From Pollutimonas sp963712655 (GTDB lineage Bacteria; Pseudomonadota; Gammaproteobacteria; Burkholderiales; Burkholderiaceae_B): a stretch of DNA of 64,000 nucleotides. Below the pieces are notes generated by a model, which searched no databases, had not been told where the DNA came from, and saw nothing but the letters and a program-made list of their open reading frames with translations. Of this stretch, positions 18,540 through 27,007 are shown in pieces. Position 1 is the stretch's first letter. The number at the start of each line of letters is the position of its first letter. The position numbers were made by a program, and so were the translations under genes. The stretch spans positions 310,001 through 374,000 of the forward strand of contig CAVQIT010000002.1 in assembly GCA_963712655.1 (NCBI GenBank), read 5' to 3'.

Positions 18540-19423
18540 TTTTCTTTCCCAAAAAGGCCAGCGGGGCGTAGAAACAAGACGATAACCATGATGATGAAGA
18601 CAACGGTATTGGAGGCTTCGGGCCAGAAGACTTTGGTCAAGCCTTCGATAATGCCCAGCGCCAGCCCGGTGACGATGGATCCCATGATGGAACCCATGCC
18701 CCCAATCACGACCACCGCAAAGACCACGATAATCAGGTTCGAACCCATCAGCGGCGAGACTTGCATGACCGGCGCGGCCAGCACGCCGGCAAAACCGGCC
18801 AGCGCCACGCCAAAGCCATAGGTCAGCGTAACCACCAGGGGAACATTGACGCCGAAGGCTTCCACCAGTTTCGGGTTTTCGGTGCCGGCGCGCAGCAGGG
18901 CGCCCAGGCTGGTCTTTTCGATGACGAACCAGGTGGCAAAGCATACGATGAGCGAGGCCACGACGACCCATCCACGGTAAATGGGCAGGTACATGAAGCC
19001 AAGGTTGACGCCGCCTTGCAGCAGCGCGGGCGTGGCATAGGGCTGTCCCGATACGCCGTACAGGCTGCGGAATATCCCTTCGAGCAGCAGCGTTATGCCG
19101 AAGGTCAGCAGCAGGCCGTACAAATGATCGAGCTTGTATAAATGCCGTATCAGCAGGCGCTCGATAAGAATGCCGAACGCGCCCACCAGCAGCGGCGTGA
19201 TGAGCAGCATGAGCCAGTAGTTCAGGCCCAGGTAGTACAGCCCCATCCAGGCCAGAAACGCGCCCAGCATATAAAGCGCGCCGTGCGCAAAGTTGATGAT
19301 ATTGAGCAGACCGAATATCACAGCCAGGCCGAGCGACAGTACTGCGTAAAACGATCCATTTACCAAGCCCAGCAGCAGTTGGCCGAGTAGCGCTTGGATA
19401 GGTATGCCGAATATTTCAGTCAT
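18536..19423 (-). CDS. livH: LIV-type ABC transporter permease (LivH-like)
   Basis: 295 aa, start ATG at 19423 (MTEIFGIPIQALLGQ). Typical LivH helices including 'NGSFYAVLSLGLAVIFGLLN' and the cytoplasmic loop 'GALLRAGTENPKLVEAFGV'. Forms the transmembrane pore with the overlapping livM product. A longer in-frame start at 19474 would include an unlikely polar leader that overlaps the intercistronic hairpin, so it is rejected. Confidence 0.92.
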   Translation of the reverse strand: MTEIFGIPIQALLGQLLLGLVNGSFYAVLSLGLAVIFGLLNIINFAHGALYMLGAFLAWMGLYYLGLNYWLMLLITPLLVGAFGILIERLLIRHLYKLDHLYGLLLTFGITLLLEGIFRSLYGVSGQPYATPALLQGGVNLGFMYLPIYRGWVVVASLIVCFATWFVIEKTSLGALLRAGTENPKLVEAFGVNVPLVVTLTYGFGVALAGFAGVLAAPVMQVSPLMGSNLIIVVFAVVVIGGMGSIMGSIVTGLALGIIEGLTKVFWPEASNTVVFIIMVIVLFLRPAGLFGKEK

Positions 19424-19466
19424 ATGTGTAGGAAATCCATGACGAGCCGAATAGGTGCAGGGCAGT

Positions 19467-19506
19467 AAAGACAATGCTCCCGCGTGCAGCCTGGAGCATT
19501 GTCTTT
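19467..19506 (-). promoter_or_regulatory. Intercistronic hairpin after binding-protein gene
   Basis: Perfect 14-bp stem: AAAGACAATGCTCC (19467-19480), 12-nt loop, GGAGCATTGTCTTT (19493-19506). It sits between the binding-protein stop (19523) and the livH start (19423) on the reverse strand. Read in the reverse direction the stem ends in TCTTT, so it resembles a weak terminator. The same position in the forward operon also carries a hairpin (13768-13791). Confidence 0.65.
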
Positions 19507-19522
19507 CATGGGTGGGAGCAGC

Positions 19523-20734
19523 TTATTTCTTGATGAGCTTGCACGTGGACTCTGCAAGCGACGCGTAGACTTGCTCGCCGGGCAGGGTTTCCACAATCTT
19601 GTAGTAGTCCCAAGGCTTTTTCGATTCGGATGGTTTTTTGACTTGCATGAGGTACATGTCATGGATCATGCGGCCATCTTCGCGGATATAGCCGTTAGTG
19701 GCGAAGAAGTCGTTGACTTTGTTCGATTTCATCCATTTCATCAGGGTATCGGCATCGTCTGTGCCGCTGGCCTTGACCCCTTTCAGGTAGAAATCGACGG
19801 ACGAGTAGTCGCCCGCCTGCAAGAAGGACGGCATGCGCTTGTGCTTGTCGAAGAAGCGCTGGCCCCATTTGCGCGACGCGTCGTCCTTGTCCCAATACCA
19901 GCCGCTGGTCAGGTACAGGCCTTGGGTGGCTTCGAGGCCCAGGGCATGCACGTCGTTGATGAACACCAGCAGGCCGGCCAGGCTCATGGTGCCGGTTACG
20001 CCGAATTCCTTGGCCGCTTTCACCGAATTGATGAAGTCGCCGCCGGCATTGGCAAGGCCGAGGATCTTGGCGCCCGAGGACTGGGCTTGCAGCATGAACG
20101 AGGAAAAGTCGGAGGTGCTGAGCGGCGCCCTGACGGCGCCGATTACCGTGCCGCCGGCCTTCTTGACGACAGCGGCGGTATCGCGCTCGAGCGCATGGCC
20201 GAAGGCGTAGTCGGCGGTCAGGAAAAACCATGATTTTCCGCCGTTCTTGACCACGGCCGAGCCAGTGCCGCGGGCCAATGCTATGGTGTCGTAGGCGTAG
20301 TGAACGGTATAGGGCGAGCACTGGGCGTTGGTCAGTTCGGACGCGCCCGCGCCGACCGATATGAAAGGCTTTTTCTTTTCGGCGGCAACGCCGGCCATGG
20401 CCAGGGCGGTGCCCGAACTGGTGCCGCCGATCAGCACATCCAGTTGTTTCTGGTCAAACCATTCGCGTGCCCGGGCCGAGGCGACATCGGCCTTGTTCTG
20501 GTGGTCGGCCACCAGCAGTTCGATTTTCTTGCCATTGATGGAGCCTCCCGCGTCGGCGATCGCCATGCGGATTGCCTCGGCACCCGCGGGACCGTCGATG
20601 TCGGAATACAAGCCCGACATATCGGTAATGAAACCGATGCGAATGACGTCGTCGGATATGCCCGCCGCGTGGCCGGGAGCGGCAAGCGCCAGACCTGCTA
20701 GGGCAAATGCCGTGGATAGGGTACGCAACTTCAT
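19523..20734 (-). CDS. LIV-type ABC transporter periplasmic substrate-binding protein
   Basis: 403 aa with Sec signal peptide (MKLRTLSTAFALAGLALAAPGHAA). Mature part is a type I periplasmic receptor: 'IRIGFITDMSGLYSDIDGPAGAEA' near the start (split here by family position), 'FFLTADYAFGHALERDTAAVV' in the middle. Only distantly similar to the binding protein at 12.5 kb, so the two importers probably carry different ligands. The ligand is not readable from sequence. Followed by a strong intercistronic hairpin before livH. Confidence 0.92.
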   Translation of the reverse strand: MKLRTLSTAFALAGLALAAPGHAAGISDDVIRIGFITDMSGLYSDIDGPAGAEAIRMAIADAGGSINGKKIELLVADHQNKADVASARAREWFDQKQLDVLIGGTSSGTALAMAGVAAEKKKPFISVGAGASELTNAQCSPYTVHYAYDTIALARGTGSAVVKNGGKSWFFLTADYAFGHALERDTAAVVKKAGGTVIGAVRAPLSTSDFSSFMLQAQSSGAKILGLANAGGDFINSVKAAKEFGVTGTMSLAGLLVFINDVHALGLEATQGLYLTSGWYWDKDDASRKWGQRFFDKHKRMPSFLQAGDYSSVDFYLKGVKASGTDDADTLMKWMKSNKVNDFFATNGYIREDGRMIHDMYLMQVKKPSESKKPWDYYKIVETLPGEQVYASLAESTCKLIKK

Positions 20735-20784
20735 GGGTGAGCCTCCTGACTTTGTTATACCGGTGGTCCGGTGTTTGTTAGTGC

Positions 20785-21498
20785 TTAAACGCCCAACAGC
20801 GTATTGAGCACATCTTGTTTAGCGGGTAGTTCGGCGGAATTGAATTGTTCGACGATCTGGCCATGTTCCATTACATAGAACCGGTCGGCCAATGGCGCGG
20901 CGAAGCGGAAATTCTGTTCGACCATGACGATGGTATAGCCTTTGGCTTTCAGGGCGGTGATCATGCGCGCCAAGGCTTGCACGATGACCGGGGCCAGGCC
21001 TTCGGATATTTCGTCGAGCAGCAACAGATTGGCGCCGGTGCGCAGTATGCGCGCCACCGCCAGCATTTGCTGTTCGCCCCCGGAAAGACGCGTGCCCGGC
21101 GAATGCTTGCGCTCTTCGAGGTTGGGAAACATGCTGTAGATTTCGGTCAGCGACATGCCGCCGCCGAGCGTATCGCCCACAGTTGGCGGCAGCAACAGGT
21201 TTTCTTCGCAGGACAGGCCGGCAAAGATGCCGCGCTCTTCGGGACAGTAGCCTATGCCCAGGTGCGCAATGCGGTAGGTGGGCAAATGAATGGATTCCGT
21301 GCCTTGGATGCGTATGGAGCCTTTGCGCGAGCCTGTCAGGCCCAGGATGGCCCGCAGCGTGGTGCTGCGTCCCGAACCATTGCGTCCCAGCAAAGTTACG
21401 ACTTCACCGGGGGCGACATTCATGTTTACGCCATGCAGCACATGGGATTCCCCATACCAGGCATGCAGGTCGGAGATTTCGAGAGCGGCGGTGGTCAT
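20785..21498 (-). CDS. livF: LIV-type ABC transporter ATPase (LivF-like)
   Basis: 237 aa. Walker A 'GRNGSGRSTT' carries Arg where Lys is expected (GRST instead of GKST), worth noting because the P-loop lysine contacts ATP phosphates; signature 'LSGGEQQML'; Walker B 'LLLLDEISEGLAP', where the usual Asp-Glu-Pro is Asp-Glu-Ile. The remaining pattern is LivF. Start overlaps the livG stop (ATGA). LivF-type ATPases with GRNGxGR(S/T) loops do occur, so this is not evidence of inactivation by itself. Confidence 0.9.
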   Translation of the reverse strand: MTTAALEISDLHAWYGESHVLHGVNMNVAPGEVVTLLGRNGSGRSTTLRAILGLTGSRKGSIRIQGTESIHLPTYRIAHLGIGYCPEERGIFAGLSCEENLLLPPTVGDTLGGGMSLTEIYSMFPNLEERKHSPGTRLSGGEQQMLAVARILRTGANLLLLDEISEGLAPVIVQALARMITALKAKGYTIVMVEQNFRFAAPLADRFYVMEHGQIVEQFNSAELPAKQDVLNTLLGV

Positions 21499-22268
21499 CC
21501 GTGGGCTCCTTCCAGTTCGCCGCTGGTCGTGCCCATATAAGCTTGCATGACAGCGGCATTGTTTGAGACTTCCCGGTAATCGCCTTCGGCCAGCACGGCC
21601 CCGCGCGCCAGCACGGTAATTTTGTCGGCAATCTGGGACACTACGTTCATGTTGTGTTCGACCATGAGTATGGTGCGCCCGGCGCTGACTTTCTTGATCA
21701 GTTGCGTTACGCGGCTGACGTCTTCGTGGCCCATGCCTTGCGTGGGCTCGTCCAGCAGCATGAGTTCGGGCTCCATGGCGAGCGTGGTCGCGATTTCCAG
21801 GGCGCGCTTGCGTCCATAGGGCAGATTGACGGTGAGTTCGTCGGCGTATTCGGACAGGTCGACTTCTTTCAGAAGCTCGAAGGCGGCGTCGTTCAGGCGG
21901 TCGAGCACGCGGTCGCTGCGCCAGAAATGAAAGGATGAGCCTGTACTCCGTTGCAGGCCTATGCGCACGTTTTCCAGTACGGTCATTTGCGGAAAAACGG
22001 CGGATATCTGGAATGACCGGATAATGCCGCGCCGCGCAATCTGCGCCGGTTTTTCGCTGGTGATCTCGTGGTCGGCGAAAAAGATTTTGCCCGAGGTCGG
22101 CGTAAGGAATTTGGTGAGCAGATTGAAGCAGGTGGTTTTGCCCGCGCCGTTAGGCCCGATCAGCGCATGGATGGTGCCGCGCTTGACCTGGAGATTGACG
22201 TTGCTCACGGCGACAAAGCCGCGGAACTCTTTCACCAGATTTTTGGTTTCTAGAATATATTCGCTCAT
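21495..22268 (-). CDS. livG: LIV-type ABC transporter ATPase (LivG-like)
   Basis: 257 aa from ATG at 22268 (MSEYILETKNLVKEFRGFVAV). Walker A 'GPNGAGKTT', Walker B 'LMLLDEPTQGMGHED', H-loop 'LMVEHNMNVV'; between them 'LPYGRKRALEIATTLA' replaces the canonical LSGGQ, as is common in this LivG subgroup. First gene of the reverse importer operon. An in-frame start at 22340 adds a non-conserved leader and is rejected. The promoter should lie in the 22269-22450 gap. Confidence 0.9.
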   Translation of the reverse strand: MSEYILETKNLVKEFRGFVAVSNVNLQVKRGTIHALIGPNGAGKTTCFNLLTKFLTPTSGKIFFADHEITSEKPAQIARRGIIRSFQISAVFPQMTVLENVRIGLQRSTGSSFHFWRSDRVLDRLNDAAFELLKEVDLSEYADELTVNLPYGRKRALEIATTLAMEPELMLLDEPTQGMGHEDVSRVTQLIKKVSAGRTILMVEHNMNVVSQIADKITVLARGAVLAEGDYREVSNNAAVMQAYMGTTSGELEGAHG

Positions 22269-22370
22269 TACCAGCCAGTTGGATTGAAAACCAGGGGAGA
22301 TAGTCAACGAAGTATGATGGGTTCCACTTTGGAACACCATGCGGGTTTTTCATAGGTACATGGTAAACCC

Positions 22371-22411
22371 GGAATGTAGCGTCAATTGTGGTTCTATTGA
22401 CGCTACATTCC
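22371..22411. repeat. Intergenic palindrome (copy b of GTTGACG-type family)
   Basis: Perfect 16-bp arms GGAATGTAGCGTCAAT (22371-22386) and ATTGACGCTACATTCC (22396-22411) around TGTGGTTCT. Core and loop match the inner palindrome at 12275-12309. It lies about 100 bp upstream of livG, in the livG promoter region or 5' to it. Confidence 0.85.
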
Positions 22412-22450
22412 GTCAGGTGGCGCATCGGCTTCGGGCGATTTGAGCAGAGG

Positions 22451-23113
22451 GTCCTTAGACCGAATGGCGCTTGTTTAGCACAACTGTGCCAGCAGGGGCG
22501 AGGCCAAGATGTTATGACTGAGCAGGTGGAGTTTGGATCTTTTGCTGACGGGGTTTTATCTTGCCTGCGGTCGCTTGAGTCGTCTGCTGGCGAGGTTGGT
22601 ACTGTTTGCTGGCGGGTTCATCTTGCCTTTGATCGCTTGAATCGTCTGCTGGCGAAATTCGTATTGTTTACGGGTTGTGTTCGTATTTGTTGGCGATGTT
22701 CGTATTTCTCGTGCCGTCCGTCGGGGGTAAGGCCTGTGGCGTCCAGCCCGGTCGGTCGTTCAGGCGCCTGCGTGCCTGACACCGCGCACTAATCTCGTCC
22801 GGCGGCCGCTGCCTGGTTGCGTTCTTCTTGATGTCCTGCGCGGCTCGCCCCCCTACGATTCCGCTTGCTCGGCCTCCAACGGGCTGGCTCCCACCGGCAT
22901 GATTCCCGACGGACAGCACGAGAAACACGCACCCTGCCAGCAAACAATACGAACATCGCCAGACAATATGAATACAGCCAGCAGACAATACAAACACCGC
23001 CAACAGACCACCCAAACGGTGTGACACCTTGGCTCGCACCGCCGGGCGATCGCATCGATATCCCTCGCTACGGCCGTCCGCAACGGCCTAAGTAAACGCC
23101 ATTCTCCCTAGAC
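22451..23113. mobile_element. MITE-like repeat element 1 (663 bp, terminal inverted repeats)
   Basis: Non-coding element with imperfect terminal inverted repeats: left GTCCTTAGACCGAATGGCGC (from 22451), right end complement GTCTAGGGAGAATGGCGTTT (to 23113), both running on into TTAG. The interior has a left arm (to about 22725) and an inverted right arm (from about 22905), both containing 22-nt minirepeats (consensus TGCTGGCGRTGTTCGTATTG then TT) and the motif TTTCTCGTGCYGTCCG. About 180 bp of unrelated sequence lies between the arms. A shorter relative is at 27008-27226. No transposase; the open frames inside have no family pattern. Non-autonomous mobility is inference. Confidence 0.7.
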
Positions 23114-23746
23114 CTGGGGCGTTTTCTCTTTGTATTCGCACAGATCCGAAATTCCGCATTGCGGGCATTTGGGTTTGCGCGCGACGCAGATATAGCGGCC
23201 ATGCAGTATCAGCCAGTGATGAGCGTCCAGCGCAAAGATCGCAGGCACGAATTTTTCCAGCTTCTTCTCGACTTCAAGTACCGTTTTTCCTGGCGCGATG
23301 CGAGTGCGATTGGCGACCCGGAAAATATGGGTGTCGACCGCGATGGTCGGGTGTCCGAATGCCGTGTTCAATACAACATTGGCTGTTTTGCGCCCTACGC
23401 CCGGCAACGATTCGAGCGCCGCGCGATCGTCGGGTACCTGGCCGTGGTATTGGTCGACCAGTATCTGACAGGTTTTTATGACGTTGCCGGCTTTGGTTTT
23501 GTACAGACCTATGGTTTTGATATGGCCGGCCAGATTATCGACGCCCATCGCCAGCAAACCTTCGGGCGTGCCATGCTGCGGAAAGAACTTGCGTGTCGCC
23601 AGGTTTACCGATCGGTCGGTGGCTTGCGCTGATAGAATGACCGCAATCAGAAGCTGGAAGGTGCTGGCATATTCCAGTTCGGTGGTGGGCGTGGGATTGG
23701 CGGCTTGCAGGCGCTTGAATATTTCGGTTCGTTTTGCGTTGTTCAT
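23108..23746 (-). CDS. nth: Endonuclease III (DNA glycosylase/AP lyase)
   Basis: 212 aa. Helix-hairpin-helix with catalytic lysine 'LPGVGRKTANVVL', catalytic aspartate in 'IAVDTHIFRV', and the C-terminal 4Fe-4S loop 'CVARKPKCPQCGISDLC' (C-x6-C-x2-C-x5-C). It removes oxidised pyrimidines from DNA. Start overlaps the rnfB stop by four bases, the usual betaproteobacterial rnfB-nth pair. Its stop codon lies within the terminal inverted repeat of the adjacent repeat element. Confidence 0.96.
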   Translation of the reverse strand: MNNAKRTEIFKRLQAANPTPTTELEYASTFQLLIAVILSAQATDRSVNLATRKFFPQHGTPEGLLAMGVDNLAGHIKTIGLYKTKAGNVIKTCQILVDQYHGQVPDDRAALESLPGVGRKTANVVLNTAFGHPTIAVDTHIFRVANRTRIAPGKTVLEVEKKLEKFVPAIFALDAHHWLILHGRYICVARKPKCPQCGISDLCEYKEKTPQV

Positions 23747-24372
23747 GGTTTTTGGCGGCGTGCCCGGGCGCGCGCAAGCGCATCGGCAATGACTTGTTGG
23801 CGGCTGGCCGTATCGATGCTTGCAGCCAGCGATAGCGGTGCTTTGTTGGCCAGTGTCCGGGCGGCCAGGCTGGATGATTCACGGTGCAGGGTGCCCAGGC
23901 GATGCTGCCGTTGTTGATGATTGCGGCGCGCCGCATCGGCAAGAACGGGAGTCCATTCGCCTTGCGCGGGCACCATGGCGATGCAGTCCACCGGACATGG
24001 CGCTACGCACAAGTCGCAGCCGGTGCAGCTATCGGGCAGCACGGTATGCATCAGTTTGTTGGCGCCGATAATCGCGTCGACTGGACAGGCCTGTATGCAC
24101 AAAGTACAGCCTATGCAGTGAGGTTCGTCGATCACGGCGACCATGCGCGGCAGGTGCTCGCCGCAGTCGGTATCGAGCGGCAATTCGGCAATGTTCAGCA
24201 ATGATGCCAGCGCCTGGATGCCCGCCTGCCCGCCGGGCGGACAGCGGTTGATGGCCTCGTTGTCGACGGCGATAGCCTGCGCATAGGGCCGGCAGCCGTC
24301 GTAGCCGCATTTTGTGCACTGGGTTTGAGGGAGCACCGCGTCGATGCGGTCGATAAGAGGCGATGAGGGCAT
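23743..24372 (-). CDS. rnfB: RnfB-like ferredoxin protein
   Basis: 209 aa. N-terminal 4Fe-4S domain 'TQCTKCGYDGCRPYAQAI' with further 'CPPGG', then two 4Fe-4S ferredoxin motifs ('CIGCTLCIQACPVDAI' and 'CTGCDLCVAPCPVDCI'). It lacks the N-terminal membrane helix of the canonical Rnf/Rsx complex subunit and no rnfACDGE genes lie near, so it is probably the stand-alone betaproteobacterial type paired with nth, acting in electron delivery to iron-sulfur enzymes (inference). The start at 24372 directly follows a terminator T tract and no Shine-Dalgarno is visible, so an alternative start cannot be excluded. Confidence 0.88.
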   Translation of the reverse strand: MPSSPLIDRIDAVLPQTQCTKCGYDGCRPYAQAIAVDNEAINRCPPGGQAGIQALASLLNIAELPLDTDCGEHLPRMVAVIDEPHCIGCTLCIQACPVDAIIGANKLMHTVLPDSCTGCDLCVAPCPVDCIAMVPAQGEWTPVLADAARRNHQQRQHRLGTLHRESSSLAARTLANKAPLSLAASIDTASRQQVIADALARARARRQKP

Positions 24373-24374
24373 AG

Positions 24375-24411
24375 GAAAAAAACCGGGGCCGCATAGGCCC
24401 CTGGTTTTTAT
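24375..24411 (-). terminator. Intrinsic terminator downstream of phaZ
   Basis: Stem GGGGCC/GGCCCC with GCATA loop, extended by CC/GG past a bulged base, flanked by an A run on the forward strand (eight T on the reverse strand). In the reverse direction it lies 18 bp after the phaZ stop and ends 3 bp before the rnfB ATG. Confidence 0.8.
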
Positions 24412-24428
24412 GGAAAGAGCCTGCGCTC

Positions 24429-25655
24429 TCAAGCAGAGCGGCGTATGAATTCGCCTATTTTAGGGCAAATCGTATCGCGCCAGCGGCTTCCGGAAAAAAT
24501 ACCGTAATGTCCGCAGGCCGGAGCCGTGTAGTGTTCCTTGCGGTCTTGGGCGATGCCGCTGCAAAGGGCTTGCGCCGCGCGCGTCTGGCCTTGTCCGGAG
24601 ATATCGTCCAGTTCGCCCTCTATGGTCAGCAGCGCCACCGAGGTAATCGCCGAGGGCGTGACGGTTTGCCCATCGACGGTCCAGGTACCGGACGGCAGCT
24701 GATGCTCCTGGAATACCATCTTGATGGTGTCCAGGTAGAACTCGGCGGGCATGTCCAGCACGGCATTGTATTCGTCGTAAAACCGGCGATGCGCTTCGGC
24801 GTCGCTGTCGTCGCCCTTGAGCAGATCCAGATAGAAATCGTAGTGCGAACGCAGGTGGCGGTCGGGATTCATGGCGACGAATCCGGCGTGCTGCAAAAAG
24901 CCCGGGTACACAGGCCTGCCGGCGCCGGGGAAGCGCGAGGGGACGCGATCGATCACGTTGTCTTCGAACCACGAATAAGGCTTGGTCGTGGCCAGCCGAT
25001 TGACTTGCGTGGGCGATTGGCGGGTGTCGATGGGGCCGCCCATCATGATCATGCTGCGCGGCAAACAGGAGTCGTTGTTGCTGGCCATGAGCGAAATGGC
25101 GGCCAGCACCGGCACCGTGGGTTGGCAGACCGATACCACGTGGACATCGGGCCCCAGGAAGCGTATGAATTCCTGCACGTACTTGACGTAGTCGTTCAGG
25201 TGGAATGGGCCGGCCGAGGCAGGCACCATGCGCGCATCGATCCAGTCGGTGACGTAGATTTCGTGATTGGGCAATAGCGCGCGTACTGTGTCGCGCAGCA
25301 AGGTGGCATGGTGGCCAGACAGCGGAGCGACCAGCAGTATGCGCGGGTCGCCCTCGGCATCGGCGTCGCGGGTGCGCTTGAAATGCACCAGATTGCAGAA
25401 TGGCTTTTGCATTGCGGTTTCTTCAGTGACCGCTACCTGCTTGCCGGCGATTTTGGTGGAGGCCAGGCCCCACGCCGGTTTTTCATAGTCTTTGCCCAGG
25501 CGGTGCACCAATTCATAGGTTGCGGCTATTTGCCGCGACACTGGGGTATAGGCGAAAGGGCTGTAGGGATGCGAAAAAATCTGGGAACCGGTGTCGGTGA
25601 AAGCGGCCAGCGGTGTCAAAAAAGCCCGTTGCAGCTCATGTAGGTCATACAGCAT
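24429..25655 (-). CDS. phaZ: Intracellular polyhydroxyalkanoate depolymerase
   Basis: 408 aa from ATG at 25655 (MLYDLHELQRAFLTPL), the canonical start of intracellular PHB depolymerases. The catalytic nucleophile is a cysteine in 'VVSVCQPTV' (C177), replacing the lipase-box serine as in the Ralstonia-type enzyme; the C-terminal 'TAPACGHYGIFSGSRWRDTI' supplies the histidine. It mobilises stored poly-3-hydroxybutyrate. A longer in-frame start at 25718 is rejected because the added residues are unlike the family. Followed by an intrinsic terminator. Confidence 0.94.
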   Translation of the reverse strand: MLYDLHELQRAFLTPLAAFTDTGSQIFSHPYSPFAYTPVSRQIAATYELVHRLGKDYEKPAWGLASTKIAGKQVAVTEETAMQKPFCNLVHFKRTRDADAEGDPRILLVAPLSGHHATLLRDTVRALLPNHEIYVTDWIDARMVPASAGPFHLNDYVKYVQEFIRFLGPDVHVVSVCQPTVPVLAAISLMASNNDSCLPRSMIMMGGPIDTRQSPTQVNRLATTKPYSWFEDNVIDRVPSRFPGAGRPVYPGFLQHAGFVAMNPDRHLRSHYDFYLDLLKGDDSDAEAHRRFYDEYNAVLDMPAEFYLDTIKMVFQEHQLPSGTWTVDGQTVTPSAITSVALLTIEGELDDISGQGQTRAAQALCSGIAQDRKEHYTAPACGHYGIFSGSRWRDTICPKIGEFIRRSA

Positions 25656-25808
25656 AAATAGCGCCTTGAGAAAACCTGGTGTTATTGATGAACCACCAAC
25701 TGCCGGCATGGCCGGCATGCCGGGAAATCAGCCTAACCTGCGTGTAACGCATTGTTTTAGCACGTTAACAAACATCTGTCTTGGAAACTAGTGGCGGCAT
25801 GGTTGAAT

Positions 25809-26603
25809 TTACCAGTAATTTTCTACAGCAAGATTTCCGGGGATGCCGCGGCGTCCGGCCGCGAAACCGCGCTCGGATAAAAACTGGCGAGCCTCGCGCA
25901 GCATGTCGGGGTTCCCGCAAAGCATGACTTTCGATTTTGCCGGGTCTAGCCTGCGCCCGGCAAGTATTTCCAGTTGCCCATTGGCCAGCAAAGTGGTGAG
26001 CCGCTCTTGGGGAGTATGAGCAAGCGCTTCGCGGCTGGCAATGGGCAAATAGTCAAGCTTGTTCAAGGTTTGATCTGTAGAGAACGGCGGACCCTGAGCG
26101 GCCCAGTCCAGAATTTTTTCTTTGTAGGCCAGTTCAGCCGCGCGCCTTACGCCATGCACCAGAATGATGCGTTCGAACGAATGCCAAGTGTGGGGATGCT
26201 GCAACAGTGAGAGGTAGGCGGAGATGCCCGTGCCCGTCGCGATCAGCCATAAATCGCCGCCGGGCGCGAACCGGTCCAGCGTCAGGAAACCGAAAGCCGA
26301 GTTGTCGATATAAATGGAGTCGCCGGTGCGCAATTGCGCCAGCCGCGGCGTGAATTCGCCATTCGGTACTACGATGGAGTAAAACTCCAGCAGGTCCTGG
26401 CCGGGTTCGGTGACCATGGAGTAGGCGCGCCAGATGCCGGGTCTGGCGTCGGCGGTGTCCTCGGCCGGCAGGCCCAGCCTGGCGAATTGCCCGGGCACAT
26501 AGGTAAAGCCGGCAGGTTTTGTGGTGTGGAACGAGAATAGCTTTTGCGGCACCCATTGGGTAACGGCCGTGATGGTTTGCTTGGTGTATGCGGGGCCTTG
26601 CAT
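25809..26603 (-). CDS. fpr: Ferredoxin/flavodoxin-NADP+ reductase
   Basis: 264 aa from ATG at 26603. FAD-binding 'WRAYSMVTEP' and the following 'EFYSIVVPNGEFTPRL', NADP-binding 'LIATGTGISAYLSLLQHP', C-terminal 'FAAGRRGIPGNLAVENYW', which has the aromatic C-terminus of bacterial FPRs. It exchanges electrons between NADPH and ferredoxin, fitting the ferredoxin gene 20 bp upstream. The longer frame to 26822 overlaps fdxA and is Arg-rich, so it is not used. Confidence 0.92.
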   Translation of the reverse strand: MQGPAYTKQTITAVTQWVPQKLFSFHTTKPAGFTYVPGQFARLGLPAEDTADARPGIWRAYSMVTEPGQDLLEFYSIVVPNGEFTPRLAQLRTGDSIYIDNSAFGFLTLDRFAPGGDLWLIATGTGISAYLSLLQHPHTWHSFERIILVHGVRRAAELAYKEKILDWAAQGPPFSTDQTLNKLDYLPIASREALAHTPQERLTTLLANGQLEILAGRRLDPAKSKVMLCGNPDMLREARQFLSERGFAAGRRGIPGNLAVENYW

Positions 26604-26623
26604 GGCGCTGGGGATGGCCGGGT

Positions 26624-26947
26624 TCAACGCTCGAGTTGCGCCAGCTTGCCTTCTATTCCATTCCAGTCGTCCGCGTCGGGCAGGGGCTTCTTGGAGCGGC
26701 TGATCGTGCCGAATTCGGGCGAGAGTTCGGCATTCAGGGCAATGAACGAGACTTGGTCCTGCGGTACGTCTTCTTCGGCGAATATGGCATTGGCCGGGCA
26801 TTCGGGTACGCAAACTGCGCAATCAATGCATTCATCCGGGTCGATGACCAGGAAATTGGCCCCCTCGCGGAAGCAATCCACCGGACATACGTCGACGCAG
26901 TCGGTAAATTTGCATTTGATACAGTTTTCGGTAACCACATGTGTCAT
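26624..26947 (-). CDS. fdxA: Seven-iron ferredoxin FdxA
   Basis: 107 aa. N-terminal 3Fe-4S/4Fe-4S pattern 'CIKCKFTDCVDVCPVDC' (C9, C12, C17, C21, C25) and second motif 'CIDCAVCVPECPANAI', plus the C-terminal extension typical of the FdxA family ('LNAELSPEF'). A low-potential electron carrier, co-oriented with fpr. The region immediately upstream (26948-27007) must hold its promoter; beyond it begins a repeat element. Confidence 0.95.
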   Translation of the reverse strand: MTHVVTENCIKCKFTDCVDVCPVDCFREGANFLVIDPDECIDCAVCVPECPANAIFAEEDVPQDQVSFIALNAELSPEFGTISRSKKPLPDADDWNGIEGKLAQLER

Positions 26948-27007
26948 CTCTAGACTCCAACATCAGATGTTGCAATTTTACCTAATAAATGAAGGTAAGC
27001 CTGAATT

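Noticed and set aside
22388..22792. A small protein gene inside repeat element 1
   Set aside because: The reading frame is a by-product of repeated sequence, is Cys/Arg-rich, lacks a ribosome site, and is absent from element 2.
22567..23010. A CRISPR array
   Set aside because: The 22-nt units are contiguous, variable, and occur in both orientations without unique spacers; no cas genes are present.
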